The notes beneath the pieces are model-generated. The model saw only the letters and a program-made list of their open reading frames with translations. It was not told the origin of the DNA and searched no databases. A stretch of DNA of 64,000 nt, taken from Paenibacillus psychroresistens. GTDB lineage: Bacteria; Bacillota; Bacilli; Paenibacillales; NBRC-103111. The DNA is taken from assembly GCF_009728935.1 (NCBI RefSeq), contig NZ_CP034235.1, positions 2,270,001 to 2,334,000 of the forward strand, read 5' to 3'. The first letter of the stretch is position 1, and the number at the start of each line of letters is the position of its first letter. Of this stretch, positions 8,642-17,219 are shown one piece after another. The translations under genes were made by a program, and so were the position numbers.

Positions 8642-9694
8642 ATGCGTAAAGTTAGAGTGGGAATCGTTGGGATTGGCATGATCGCTCATATGTTTCATAT
8701 TCCGAAATATCAGAATCATCCCCAGGTGGAGTTGGTTGCAGTAGCGGATATCGATTTGGAGCGTGCCCAGAAAGTTGCGGGAGAATTAGGGAACATTGAG
8801 GCATACGGCTCAGCACAAGAAATGTTTGCGAATGCACAGCTGGATGCGGTGAGTATTGCTACGTTTAATGAAAGCCATGTTGAGCTTGCGATAGCAGCAT
8901 TGGAGTATGGGCTTGATGTGCTTGTCGAAAAACCGATGGCGGTATCTTCTGATCAAGCCAAACTCCTTCGTGAGAAGGCGCTTGCAAGCGACCGGATCGT
9001 AATGGTCGGTATGAGCAGCAGATTCCGTTACGATTGCCGCGCATTGCATGGAATTGCCGCCAATGGTGAGCTCGGCGATATTTATTATGCGAAAGCCCGT
9101 ATTCTGCGGCGCCGCGGCGTTCCATTTGGTTGGTTTACGAATATGGCTCAGTCCGGCGGTGGCCCTATGATGGATATCGGGGTGCATGCACTTGATGCCG
9201 CTTGGTGGATGATGGGACAGCCGGAGCCAGATCAAGTTATGGGCAAGCTATTTCGCAAGGTGGCTCCTTATCAAACGGAAGGCGTTGGCTTTTATGCGGC
9301 AATGTCCATAGACAATAAAGAAAATCCTGTCTATGACGTGGAAGACTTGGGAACAGCTTATATTACATTCAAGAACGGTGCAGTTCTGACAATTGAAGCA
9401 AGCTGGGCTGTTAATGGCAGTGAAGATGACGCTATGAAAATAGATTTATACGGGACAAAAGGCGGGGCGAGTCTGGATCCGTTTACGTTTTTCAAGGAAA
9501 GTGATCGAATTCCGGTCTCATACGACATGAAGGTGCAAAGCAACGACTATTATCAGGAAGAGATCAATCATTTCATTGATTGCGTTCTACAGCGAAAGCA
9601 GCCAGTTTGCGATGCTGCGCAAGGGACTGAGATCGTCAAGCTGCTTGAAGCGATCCGAATCTCCTCAGAAACGAATTCGGCAGTTAAGCTATAA
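8642..9694 (+). CDS. Gfo/Idh/MocA family NAD(P)-dependent oxidoreductase
   Basis: 350 aa. The N-terminal Rossmann fold starts with GIVGIGMIAHMFHIP, the EKP cofactor/catalytic motif is present (LVEKPMAV, near residue 98), and the C-terminal half has the family's alpha/beta domain with GGGPMMDIGVHALD, where Asp and His are usual catalytic residues. Members oxidise or reduce sugars, inositols or sugar derivatives at a hydroxyl or keto carbon. This is the first gene of a co-oriented series through 17189, which contains two more members of the same family, suggesting successive redox steps on a sugar-like ring. The substrate cannot be named from sequence. Confidence 0.85.
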   Translation: MRKVRVGIVGIGMIAHMFHIPKYQNHPQVELVAVADIDLERAQKVAGELGNIEAYGSAQEMFANAQLDAVSIATFNESHVELAIAALEYGLDVLVEKPMAVSSDQAKLLREKALASDRIVMVGMSSRFRYDCRALHGIAANGELGDIYYAKARILRRRGVPFGWFTNMAQSGGGPMMDIGVHALDAAWWMMGQPEPDQVMGKLFRKVAPYQTEGVGFYAAMSIDNKENPVYDVEDLGTAYITFKNGAVLTIEASWAVNGSEDDAMKIDLYGTKGGASLDPFTFFKESDRIPVSYDMKVQSNDYYQEEINHFIDCVLQRKQPVCDAAQGTEIVKLLEAIRISSETNSAVKL

Positions 9695-9736
9695 AAGCTA
9701 GCGCTGTTAGCTTTTACGATTAGGAGGAAGTAGTAA

Positions 9737-10900
9737 ATGACAAGGGCATCGTCAGTCTATATAAACGGAACGTTTTATACGGAAACAGGGATTGTGGAAA
9801 ATGGCCGCATGCAGGTTAATGCGGATGGTAAAATTGAAGCCATTGGTTCAGCAAGGGAAGTCTCTTTACCGCAATCGCCTGAATACATAGTGGATTTGGC
9901 TGGTCACAAGGTCATTCCTGGGATGATCGATGTTCACGTTCATGGCGGAAATGGGTTTGATGTGATGAAGCCGACGTATGCCAATTTAGACGGAATGAGC
10001 CGTTTCCATGCTGAACATGGCACGACCTCCTTCTTGGCCACGACAGGAGCTGGAACAAAAGAGCAAGTGTTCACTGCTTTAAACAATATATATGAAGCTT
10101 ATTCAGCTGGGCTCACAGGAGCGGAACTTTTAGGCGTACATTTGGAAGGCCCTTACCTGAGCCCTAAACGAAAAGGCGCCTTTATGACAGAGCACTTACG
10201 GGTGCCTGACTTGGCCGAAATGCAAGCTTATCTTGATGTCTCGGGAAATATAATTAAGCTAGTCACATTGGCACCTGAAATAAAAAGCGGGTTCGAGCTG
10301 GCTGCCTATCTACTCAATCGCGGCATTCAGGTTTCAATTGGCCACTCTGATGCCACCTATGATGAGGTAGCGAAAGCAGTCGAGCTTGGCTGCTTGCATT
10401 CAACCCATCATTTTAACGGCATGCGCCCGTTTCATCATCGGGAACCAGGCGTGGCAGGGGCAGGACTGATCATTCCGGAGTTTGTTGTCGAGCTAATAGC
10501 CGACGGAATCCATGTGCACCCTGCGGGTGTTAGGCTGTTGTTTGCCGTCAAAACTCCGCAGAATGTATGCGTCGTTACAGACGCAGTGGCATACGCGGGT
10601 TTGCCTGACGGAATCTACGAAGAATCTACAGTTATGGATGGCATTATTCACCTGACAGGTACGGATACACTCGCCGGGAGCTCGTTGACAATGATTCAGG
10701 CCTTGCGAAATGTCATCACCTTCACAGGGCTTCCATTGGAAACCATTCTACCGTCCTTTACAATAGTGCCGGCCCGAAAAAGCGGTGTCGAGCAACGCAA
10801 AGGCTCGCTAGCTGTAGGGAAGGACGCCGATTTTATCCTATTAGATGACGAGCTTCACATTCATGACACTTACATTAAGGGTTTGTCCATCAACGCGTAG
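9737..10900 (+). CDS. nagA: N-acetylglucosamine-6-phosphate deacetylase
   Basis: 387 aa, normal NagA length. Metal and catalytic features are in place: DVHVHGG (H67, H69), HLEGPY (E137), SIGHSDA, STHHFNGM, DGIHVHP and the late VTDAVA with the catalytic Asp. NagA removes acetate from GlcNAc-6-phosphate in the cytoplasm. Unusually, no nagB, PTS or GlcNAc kinase is nearby; the gene sits between Gfo/Idh dehydrogenases. It may therefore deacetylate a modified N-acetyl-aminosugar in a dedicated pathway (inference). ATG 9737 follows AGGAGG by 9 nt. Confidence 0.88.
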   Translation: MTRASSVYINGTFYTETGIVENGRMQVNADGKIEAIGSAREVSLPQSPEYIVDLAGHKVIPGMIDVHVHGGNGFDVMKPTYANLDGMSRFHAEHGTTSFLATTGAGTKEQVFTALNNIYEAYSAGLTGAELLGVHLEGPYLSPKRKGAFMTEHLRVPDLAEMQAYLDVSGNIIKLVTLAPEIKSGFELAAYLLNRGIQVSIGHSDATYDEVAKAVELGCLHSTHHFNGMRPFHHREPGVAGAGLIIPEFVVELIADGIHVHPAGVRLLFAVKTPQNVCVVTDAVAYAGLPDGIYEESTVMDGIIHLTGTDTLAGSSLTMIQALRNVITFTGLPLETILPSFTIVPARKSGVEQRKGSLAVGKDADFILLDDELHIHDTYIKGLSINA

Positions 10901-10912
10901 AGGTGATATAAC

Positions 10913-11893
10913 ATGCTAAAGGTTGCAATGGTAGGAGCCGGAATAATGGGAACGTTACATGCGCGGGCTTACTCGCGTATTCAAGGAGCTAAGCTGATTG
11001 GGATCGTTGATTCGCTTCAGGGAGCTGCTGACAAATTGGCGAATGTATGGGGAGTTGCTTGTTACCCGACGCTTGAAGAAATGCTGGCAGCGGAAGATTC
11101 GGACGTCATCGATATTTGCTTGCCAACTCATCAACAGAAGGAACATGTTTTGCAGGCAGCTGCGAAGGGGAAACACGTATTTTGTGAAAAGCTGATCGTT
11201 GGTTCGAAGCAGGACGCACTAGAGATGATTGAGGCGTGCAGCAAGGCAGGCGTGAAGTTTATGGTTAGTCATGTACAGCGCTTCTTCCCGGATTATTTAA
11301 AGGCTAAATTGTTGGTTGATCAAATGAAGCTAGGCAAGGTTGGTACTGTCCGAATGCAACGGGAAATTAGTTTGCAGGATGTTAGTGAGGATTGGTATCG
11401 CGCCTATGTTAATTTTGGAGATGAAATCCTAGATTCTATACGGCATGACATAGATTGGCTGATCTGGACGTTTGGCTATGTGGAACGGGTTTACGCAAAA
11501 GGAAGACTGGGCAAAGAAGGTTTAAACACAGACCACTTGTTTGTCTCGCTGCGAATGAAGAACGGAGTCATCGCTCATATTAGCGGAGGCAGAGGGTTAG
11601 CGACTGGCTTTAGATCTTTTTTGGAAGTGGCTGGCCGTGGTGGACTAATGACGATGGAAAATGATGAAGCCTCAATGCCGATCATGAATACGTTCAAAAC
11701 GGAAAATGGAATCGAATATCGCAATGAAAGTCCACTGGGTGTTAGTCCGTATCAGCTGGAGCTCCAGCATTTCATAGATTGTATTGTAAATGGCCAAGAA
11801 CCAATGATTAGCGGATATGACGTGCTTCGGACACTGGATGTCATCTTGGCTGTACAACATTCGCTTGAAACCGGGAAAGCCATTACGTTGTAA
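10913..11893 (+). CDS. Gfo/Idh/MocA family oxidoreductase with altered EKP motif
   Basis: 326 aa. The Rossmann glycine motif (VGAGIMGTLHA) is intact. The canonical E-K-P motif is E92-K93-L94: the active-site lysine is kept but the proline is lost. The C-terminal domain has GDEILDSIRHDIDWLIW in place of the usual GGG..D.G.H.ID, so the Asp and His are kept in a changed setting. This is a divergent member, perhaps with a different substrate. It begins 12 nt after nagA and is followed 12 nt later by a third family member, so all three are probably co-translated. The substrate is not known. Confidence 0.8.
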   Translation: MLKVAMVGAGIMGTLHARAYSRIQGAKLIGIVDSLQGAADKLANVWGVACYPTLEEMLAAEDSDVIDICLPTHQQKEHVLQAAAKGKHVFCEKLIVGSKQDALEMIEACSKAGVKFMVSHVQRFFPDYLKAKLLVDQMKLGKVGTVRMQREISLQDVSEDWYRAYVNFGDEILDSIRHDIDWLIWTFGYVERVYAKGRLGKEGLNTDHLFVSLRMKNGVIAHISGGRGLATGFRSFLEVAGRGGLMTMENDEASMPIMNTFKTENGIEYRNESPLGVSPYQLELQHFIDCIVNGQEPMISGYDVLRTLDVILAVQHSLETGKAITL

Positions 11894-11905
11894 GGGGGAA
11901 GGAAC

Positions 11906-12907
11906 ATGAAAATCGGAATTATCAGCTTTGCCCATATGCATGCATGGTCTTATGCTCATTGCATTATCCACAATCCACTTGCGGAATTGATCGGAATTGC
12001 CGACGAAGATGTCATCAGAGGCAAGCGATTGGCTGAAGAATTCGGTACGCAATGGCATGCGAATTATAACGACCTGCTGGCACTTGATCTCGATGCGGTT
12101 ATCATTTGCTCGGAGAATTCCAAGCATGCAGAAATTTCGGTTGCTGCAGCTAAAGCAGGTAAACATATTTTATGTGAAAAGCCGATTGCTACTACGATCG
12201 AAGAAGGTCTTGCGATGATCCACGCGGCTGAAGCGAACAATGTGAAGCTGATGATCGCCTTCCCGTGCCGCTACCACGATGTAGCCATTCGCATGAAGGA
12301 GCAAGTAACAAACGGCGAGTTTGGGGAAATTATTGCTATTAATGGAACGAACCGCGGTACGATGCCGGGCGGCTGGTTTATCGAACAAGAGCTGTCTGGT
12401 GGCGGAGCGATCATGGATCATACTGTACACGTGCTTGACGTCATGCGCTGGTTGATGCCAGGCTCGGAAGTCAAGGAAGTATATGCAGAAGCGGATACGT
12501 TATTCCACGATATCGACGCGGATGACTCCGGGTTGCTGACGTTCGAATTCGATAACGGAGTTATCGCATCGTTGGACCCATCCTGGTCGAAGTCGAAATC
12601 TTTTCCAACTTGGGGCGATCTGACGATCGAAATCATCGGAACGAAAGGCAGCAGCCGGATTGACCTCTATAAGCAGGCGATCACACTTCATAGTGACGAT
12701 ACTATGAAAACGACGCATGAATTTTGGTGCGCGGATGCGGATCAGGGTTTAATCGACAGTTTTATCGATTGCGTTGTCCATGACTTGCCTTCGCCTATAA
12801 CAGGTTGGGATGGTCTTCGGGCGATGGAAGTCGCGTTATATGCTTATAGATCTTCCAAGGAAAAGCAGCCTTTAATCATTGCTAGAACAGAAAGGCGGTC
12901 GAAATAG
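11906..12907 (+). CDS. Gfo/Idh/MocA family oxidoreductase
   Basis: 333 aa. It has an N-terminal Rossmann fold with a slightly unusual start (GIISFAHMHAWSYA), a canonical LCEKPIAT motif, and SGGGAIMDHTVHVLD in the C-terminal domain. It is the third member of this family in the operon, and SD sequence GGGGGAAGGA precedes its ATG. Its stop codon (TAG) directly abuts the ATG of the next gene, the sarcosine-oxidase-like flavoenzyme, so the two are probably coupled. Typical substrates are sugars, inositols and their amino or keto derivatives. Confidence 0.82.
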   Translation: MKIGIISFAHMHAWSYAHCIIHNPLAELIGIADEDVIRGKRLAEEFGTQWHANYNDLLALDLDAVIICSENSKHAEISVAAAKAGKHILCEKPIATTIEEGLAMIHAAEANNVKLMIAFPCRYHDVAIRMKEQVTNGEFGEIIAINGTNRGTMPGGWFIEQELSGGGAIMDHTVHVLDVMRWLMPGSEVKEVYAEADTLFHDIDADDSGLLTFEFDNGVIASLDPSWSKSKSFPTWGDLTIEIIGTKGSSRIDLYKQAITLHSDDTMKTTHEFWCADADQGLIDSFIDCVVHDLPSPITGWDGLRAMEVALYAYRSSKEKQPLIIARTERRSK

Positions 12908-14065
12908 ATGCAGGAATATGATGTTATCGTGGTTGGCGCTGGTGCAATGGGGATGTCAGCTGGGTACTATTTGGCAGGAAAGGGATGTCGGACGCTATTA
13001 ATCGATGCGGACAATCCACCTCACCGCAACGGGACACATCATGGTGAAACACGAATCATTCGTCATGCCTATGGCGAGGGTCGTGAATATACGCCAATGG
13101 CGCTTCGGGCGCAGGCTCTATGGGGCGAGCTCGAGGATGAAACCAACCGGAAGCTGTTCCTCCAGACAGGGTTTCTTCAAACAGGAGAGCCAGGTTCACA
13201 AATGCTTACGGAGATGATGGATAGCGCTGAAGAGCACAAATTGCCGGTTGAGATTCTGGATGCAGCGGAGATGAGCCGTCGATGGCCGGGGGTCACATTC
13301 CCAGAAAAGATGATCGGCTGTTACGAAGCAGACAGCGGAATCATGCTCTGTGAGGAATGTATTAAAGCGTTCCGCGAATCAGCAATCCTTAAAGGAGCTG
13401 AGCTGAAGGTTATGACGCCAGTCACGGACATCCGACCTGATAGAGAAGGCGTAACGGTAATAACGTCGGAAGCGACTTATCGAGCGAAAGCGGTCATCGT
13501 CACCGCAGGGAAGTTCGCAGGCGGATTGTTAAGCCAAATCGGTCTCACCCCACCGCTTGATCCAATCCGTAAGGCCGTTGGTTGGTTCGGAACAGAGACA
13601 GACGAATACGATTCCACGAGCTTTCCAGCTTTCTTGTTCGATTTGCCGGAAGGCGTTTATTATGGCTTTCCTTCTATCGACGGTTCCGGAGTTAAGGTTG
13701 GACGCCACGATGGTGAGCATCGCCCGGCGCCAGCAGAGAAAGCTCTGCCGGAATTTGGCGCTTACCCAGATGATGAATTTGATCTTAAACAATATATGCA
13801 GCAATACATGCCGCAAGCAGCCAAAGTGCTGCTGAAAGGCTCCTCCTGCACTTATACCATGACGCCAGACGAGCATTTTATCATAGATCGTCATCCGGAT
13901 TATCCGCATGTTGTCATTGGCGCTGGGTTTTCAGGTCACGGCTTTAAGTTTGCTAGTGTCATCGGAGAAATACTGTCCCAGCTGGCGACGGGCGAACAAC
14001 CGAGATTTGATCTCAAGCTCTTTTCACTTAAACGATTCCAAAAACTCTCAACGAAAGAAGGCTGA
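12908..14065 (+). CDS. Monomeric sarcosine oxidase / N-methyltryptophan oxidase family flavoprotein
   Basis: 385 aa, matching the MSOX/MTOX/SolA family. The N-terminal dinucleotide motif is VVGAGAMGMSAGYYLA, followed by the HGETRIIRHAYGEG flavin-contact segment. C314 in SSCTYTMTPDEHFIID aligns with the cysteine that binds FAD covalently in monomeric sarcosine oxidase, and GAGFSGHGFK closes the fold. These enzymes oxidise N-methyl or secondary amines to an imine, releasing formaldehyde or an aldehyde plus H2O2. In this operon an amine substrate of sugar type is likely but unproven. No catalase gene was seen nearby. Confidence 0.88.
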   Translation: MQEYDVIVVGAGAMGMSAGYYLAGKGCRTLLIDADNPPHRNGTHHGETRIIRHAYGEGREYTPMALRAQALWGELEDETNRKLFLQTGFLQTGEPGSQMLTEMMDSAEEHKLPVEILDAAEMSRRWPGVTFPEKMIGCYEADSGIMLCEECIKAFRESAILKGAELKVMTPVTDIRPDREGVTVITSEATYRAKAVIVTAGKFAGGLLSQIGLTPPLDPIRKAVGWFGTETDEYDSTSFPAFLFDLPEGVYYGFPSIDGSGVKVGRHDGEHRPAPAEKALPEFGAYPDDEFDLKQYMQQYMPQAAKVLLKGSSCTYTMTPDEHFIIDRHPDYPHVVIGAGFSGHGFKFASVIGEILSQLATGEQPRFDLKLFSLKRFQKLSTKEG

Positions 14066-14070
14066 ATGAT

Positions 14071-16260
14071 ATGGAACGGGGCATATATTTTGACGGATGG
14101 TATCGCGATGAGCATTGTTATCACCCTAGTCTGCCGATGCGTAGAACGCAAATGGTTGAGGATTTAGTGGATTATGAAGCGACTTTGCTTGTTTGGTCAG
14201 CGCTGGGAGGCGGTGTTGTATCACTTCCTTATCTCGAAGAAGAGGCTTACGGTGATGTTTCCCCACGACTGCGTATGTATGGCTACATGAATGATAAAGA
14301 GTTCATCCGAGAATGCGGCAAGCACGGAATAAAAGTTTTTGGCGTCGTTTTTGAAGTGCAGGGCTGGTCGTTTCCGGCTGAAATTAGCGAAGATGAGACT
14401 GAGCTGCTCAGCCTCAACATCATGCGCGGCGAAGGCAAGAAAGTGACTTACGGATTGCGGGAGTTCAGTCAAGATAAGTATCCAAAGCTGTTCAAAAAAA
14501 GCTTCCGCGATTATTTTCCGGAAGGGCTTGTGAACAGTGATGGCGAGCAAGTCACCGATATATGGGAAGATTGCGCCGCTCGTAAACTGGATGGAACAGC
14601 TGTTCACGCACAGTGGGTCGAAATCGTTGGACATGAGCAGCAATGTTATCAGATGTGCCGGAACAACCAAGTATGGCGTGCCTACCTGAAGAAGATCATT
14701 GAAATCCAAATCGACGCAGGCGTACATGGAGTCCATCTCGATGAATGCGAGCTGCCGATTACCGCGATTGGGTATGGCGGATGTTTTTGCAAAGATTGCA
14801 TGAAGCAATTCAACGTATATTTAATCGACCGTCAAGTTAAAGGTGACCTGCCTTCAGAGCTCCAGCAGATGAATTTATCAGCTTTCCATTACGGCAATTA
14901 CTTGAATTCCCTCAATGCCCCTTTTCCTGGTAAGAAATCGGAGACACCTTTCTTTACGGAGTACTTTCAATTTCAAATGAAAATTATGACGGGTTATTTC
15001 AAAGAGCTGACCGATCATATCCGCGAATATGGACGTTCCCAGGGCAGAGAAGTTCTTGTCTCAGGAAACTTTTTTCATGTGATGCATCAATACATGCCGC
15101 TTCAGGCTGAGGTCGATATCATCGCTACAGAAATGCGCAACACGCTGTATCGCCAAGCTTACTGGTACCGTTATGCCAATGGTTTCGCTAACGGCAAGCC
15201 GATGACTGTGGTCGAGAATCCATACGGAGGAATCGTGCCTGAGCTGCTTGAAAATCTGCGTGCAGGCAGAATGGCTGAGCAATTCCAGCTTATGCTGCTT
15301 GAAGCGACTACATTTGGCTGCAATCTTTCCGTCCCCTATGGTGGATGGATGGGCAATACCATTCGCGATGCATTCTATGCGCCAAAAGAACCGACTCAAG
15401 CTGTGCAGCAATTTTTAAAAAAGCAGGATCATCTCCTTTCTGATCGCTCAGGCGCTGAGATTGTCGTCAATTACAGCTATCCAAGCTATTATTCTCGCGA
15501 GAACGATGCAGTCGAGCATGACCCGAACCAAGCGACCATGCTTTCCTCTACAATCAACAAAGACGTCGTTATGCCGTTTTGGGACATTATTAAGGAAATG
15601 AGCAAGCAGCACGTTCCTTTTGATGTTATCATCTCTGACGACGGCGATCTGTTTCAAGACGAATTTACGCTTTCCAGCCTGCAGAAATATAAATGTTTGG
15701 TTTTGCCCGACAATAATAAAATGACAGTCAAACAACTCGGCACCATACTTGAGTACTTGAACAAGGGGGGGAGAGTTGTTGTTTACGGTCGGTTGGCCGA
15801 TGAGATGGGAGACCCGGAATTAGCGGCGCAAATTATCGCACACCCCGGTACAGCTCAATGCAATCTAGAGGAAAAACTATTTGGTTTCGTCAGCTCGATC
15901 CGTAATGTGCTGCCTGATGCCAAGTATCAGATAGAAATCGATGGCCGACCGGACATCGGAATCAATCCACATCGTCTGCTGAATGGTGGCAATACGGTAC
16001 ACCTAGTTAACTATCAGTTCGACCGCGAACAAGATCGTGTTATCCCGCTTGACAATGTCACATTCCGTTTTCGGACAGAAGTGACTGTAATTGGCGTAAA
16101 ACTTCACACGATTACAGATGAGAAGCTCGAACCGTTATGGAGCTATTCTGATGGTTACTTGACAGTCACAATAGAATCGATGCCTTTGTACGTGTTGGTT
16201 GAATGCATAACAGGAAATACTGCTGGCAAAGAGACAGACAGCGAGGAGGCAGGTGCATGA
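14071..16260 (+). CDS. Putative glycoside hydrolase (GH42/GHL-like TIM barrel plus GATase-like domain)
   Basis: 729 aa, no signal peptide, so cytoplasmic. The N-terminal ~400 residues look like a TIM barrel of the hypothetical-glycosidase type: MERGIYFDGWYRDEH, GIKVFGVVFEVQGWSFP and GVHGVHLDECELP, whose Asp/Glu are candidate catalytic acids. A Cys pair follows (GGCFCKDC). Residues about 490-640 resemble the beta-galactosidase trimerisation/GATase-like domain (KYKCLVLPDNNKMT...GGRVVVYG), and a small beta-domain ends the protein. The assignment to a specific GH family is uncertain. The start is 5 nt after the flavoenzyme stop and the 3' end overlaps the nucleoside hydrolase. Confidence 0.55.
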   Translation: MERGIYFDGWYRDEHCYHPSLPMRRTQMVEDLVDYEATLLVWSALGGGVVSLPYLEEEAYGDVSPRLRMYGYMNDKEFIRECGKHGIKVFGVVFEVQGWSFPAEISEDETELLSLNIMRGEGKKVTYGLREFSQDKYPKLFKKSFRDYFPEGLVNSDGEQVTDIWEDCAARKLDGTAVHAQWVEIVGHEQQCYQMCRNNQVWRAYLKKIIEIQIDAGVHGVHLDECELPITAIGYGGCFCKDCMKQFNVYLIDRQVKGDLPSELQQMNLSAFHYGNYLNSLNAPFPGKKSETPFFTEYFQFQMKIMTGYFKELTDHIREYGRSQGREVLVSGNFFHVMHQYMPLQAEVDIIATEMRNTLYRQAYWYRYANGFANGKPMTVVENPYGGIVPELLENLRAGRMAEQFQLMLLEATTFGCNLSVPYGGWMGNTIRDAFYAPKEPTQAVQQFLKKQDHLLSDRSGAEIVVNYSYPSYYSRENDAVEHDPNQATMLSSTINKDVVMPFWDIIKEMSKQHVPFDVIISDDGDLFQDEFTLSSLQKYKCLVLPDNNKMTVKQLGTILEYLNKGGRVVVYGRLADEMGDPELAAQIIAHPGTAQCNLEEKLFGFVSSIRNVLPDAKYQIEIDGRPDIGINPHRLLNGGNTVHLVNYQFDREQDRVIPLDNVTFRFRTEVTVIGVKLHTITDEKLEPLWSYSDGYLTVTIESMPLYVLVECITGNTAGKETDSEEAGA

Positions 16261-17189
16261 GAAAGGTAGATCCTAGTCGGATCATTATCGACACAGATAT
16301 CGGTGGGGATCCCGATGATGCGACAGCGATTACGCTTGCAGCTGTGTCACCGGAGCTATACATTGAAGGAATAACAACGGTATACTCTGATGTCCGGTAT
16401 CATGCCCGCCGCGTCGCCAAGCTGCTTAAGCTTGCTGGCATTCGTCCGATCCCCATTTATTACGAACTGTCCCAATCCTTACTGCGCAATCGCGAAATAG
16501 GCTGGATTACCGAAGCGGATACAGAGGACGATGGAGGGGACGGCGACATGCTGGATGGCGGCCCTACGCCGGCAAGTGCAGGCCATGCTGTCGAGTTCAT
16601 CATCCGGACGATAATGGAAAATCCCGGTGAAATAACGTTAATTGGCATTGGTCCATTAACCAACATAGCAGCTGCAATTATTATGGAGCCACGGCTAATC
16701 AGCCATGTAAAAGAGATCGTCCTCATGGGCGGGGTAATTCGCCTTGGAAGCAATGGAGCGGATCTTCAACCGATTGAGTACAACATCCAATGCGACCCAG
16801 AAGCGGCATCGGTTGTCTTTTCATCCGGGGGACCGATTGTAATGGTGGGATTGGATGTCACCAGTAAGGTAATGATCACACGTGAGCACTGTAAAAGACT
16901 AATCGCCAGCGTCAAGCCTTCGAATATTGCCTTGGCTGACGTAATCGAACGTTGGTTAGTGCGCATTGGAGAGAATACAACGGCCATGCACGATCCGTTG
17001 GCTGTAGCTGTTGTGCTAGATCGATCTTTAGTGACAACCTTACGAATGTCGGTGGAGGTCGGATACGACCATCGTAACGGTACGGGGCAGACAATTGCGA
17101 GATCAGACCCTGCAGGAAGCGTGGATGTCTGCATCGATGTGGATGCACCGCGTTTTTTGGAATTATTATTCGGCAGATTATGCGAGTAG
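16257..17189 (+). CDS. Inosine/uridine-preferring nucleoside hydrolase family protein
   Basis: 310 aa from ATG 16257, chosen because AGGAGGC lies 7 nt upstream and the ATG overlaps the previous TGA; an ORF extension to 16203 lies wholly inside the preceding gene. The calcium-binding N-terminal motif is present as DTDIGGDPDDA, along with LIGIGPLTN and VLMGG. Members cleave the N-glycosidic bond of ribonucleosides. In an operon of dehydrogenases, deacetylase and amine oxidase, the real substrate may be a non-standard N-glycoside (inference). It is the last catabolic gene before the LacI regulator. Confidence 0.85.
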   Translation: MRKVDPSRIIIDTDIGGDPDDATAITLAAVSPELYIEGITTVYSDVRYHARRVAKLLKLAGIRPIPIYYELSQSLLRNREIGWITEADTEDDGGDGDMLDGGPTPASAGHAVEFIIRTIMENPGEITLIGIGPLTNIAAAIIMEPRLISHVKEIVLMGGVIRLGSNGADLQPIEYNIQCDPEAASVVFSSGGPIVMVGLDVTSKVMITREHCKRLIASVKPSNIALADVIERWLVRIGENTTAMHDPLAVAVVLDRSLVTTLRMSVEVGYDHRNGTGQTIARSDPAGSVDVCIDVDAPRFLELLFGRLCE

Positions 17190-17219
17190 GAATGAATCCT
17201 ATTTCCCAGAGAAGATGTG

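Noticed and set aside
11672..12166. 164-codon minus-strand open frame
   Set aside because: Antisense to two Gfo/Idh genes that carry clear family motifs.
14221..14808. 195-codon open frame on the minus strand
   Set aside because: It is fully antisense to the glycosidase-like gene, has no ribosome site and shows no recognisable protein family.
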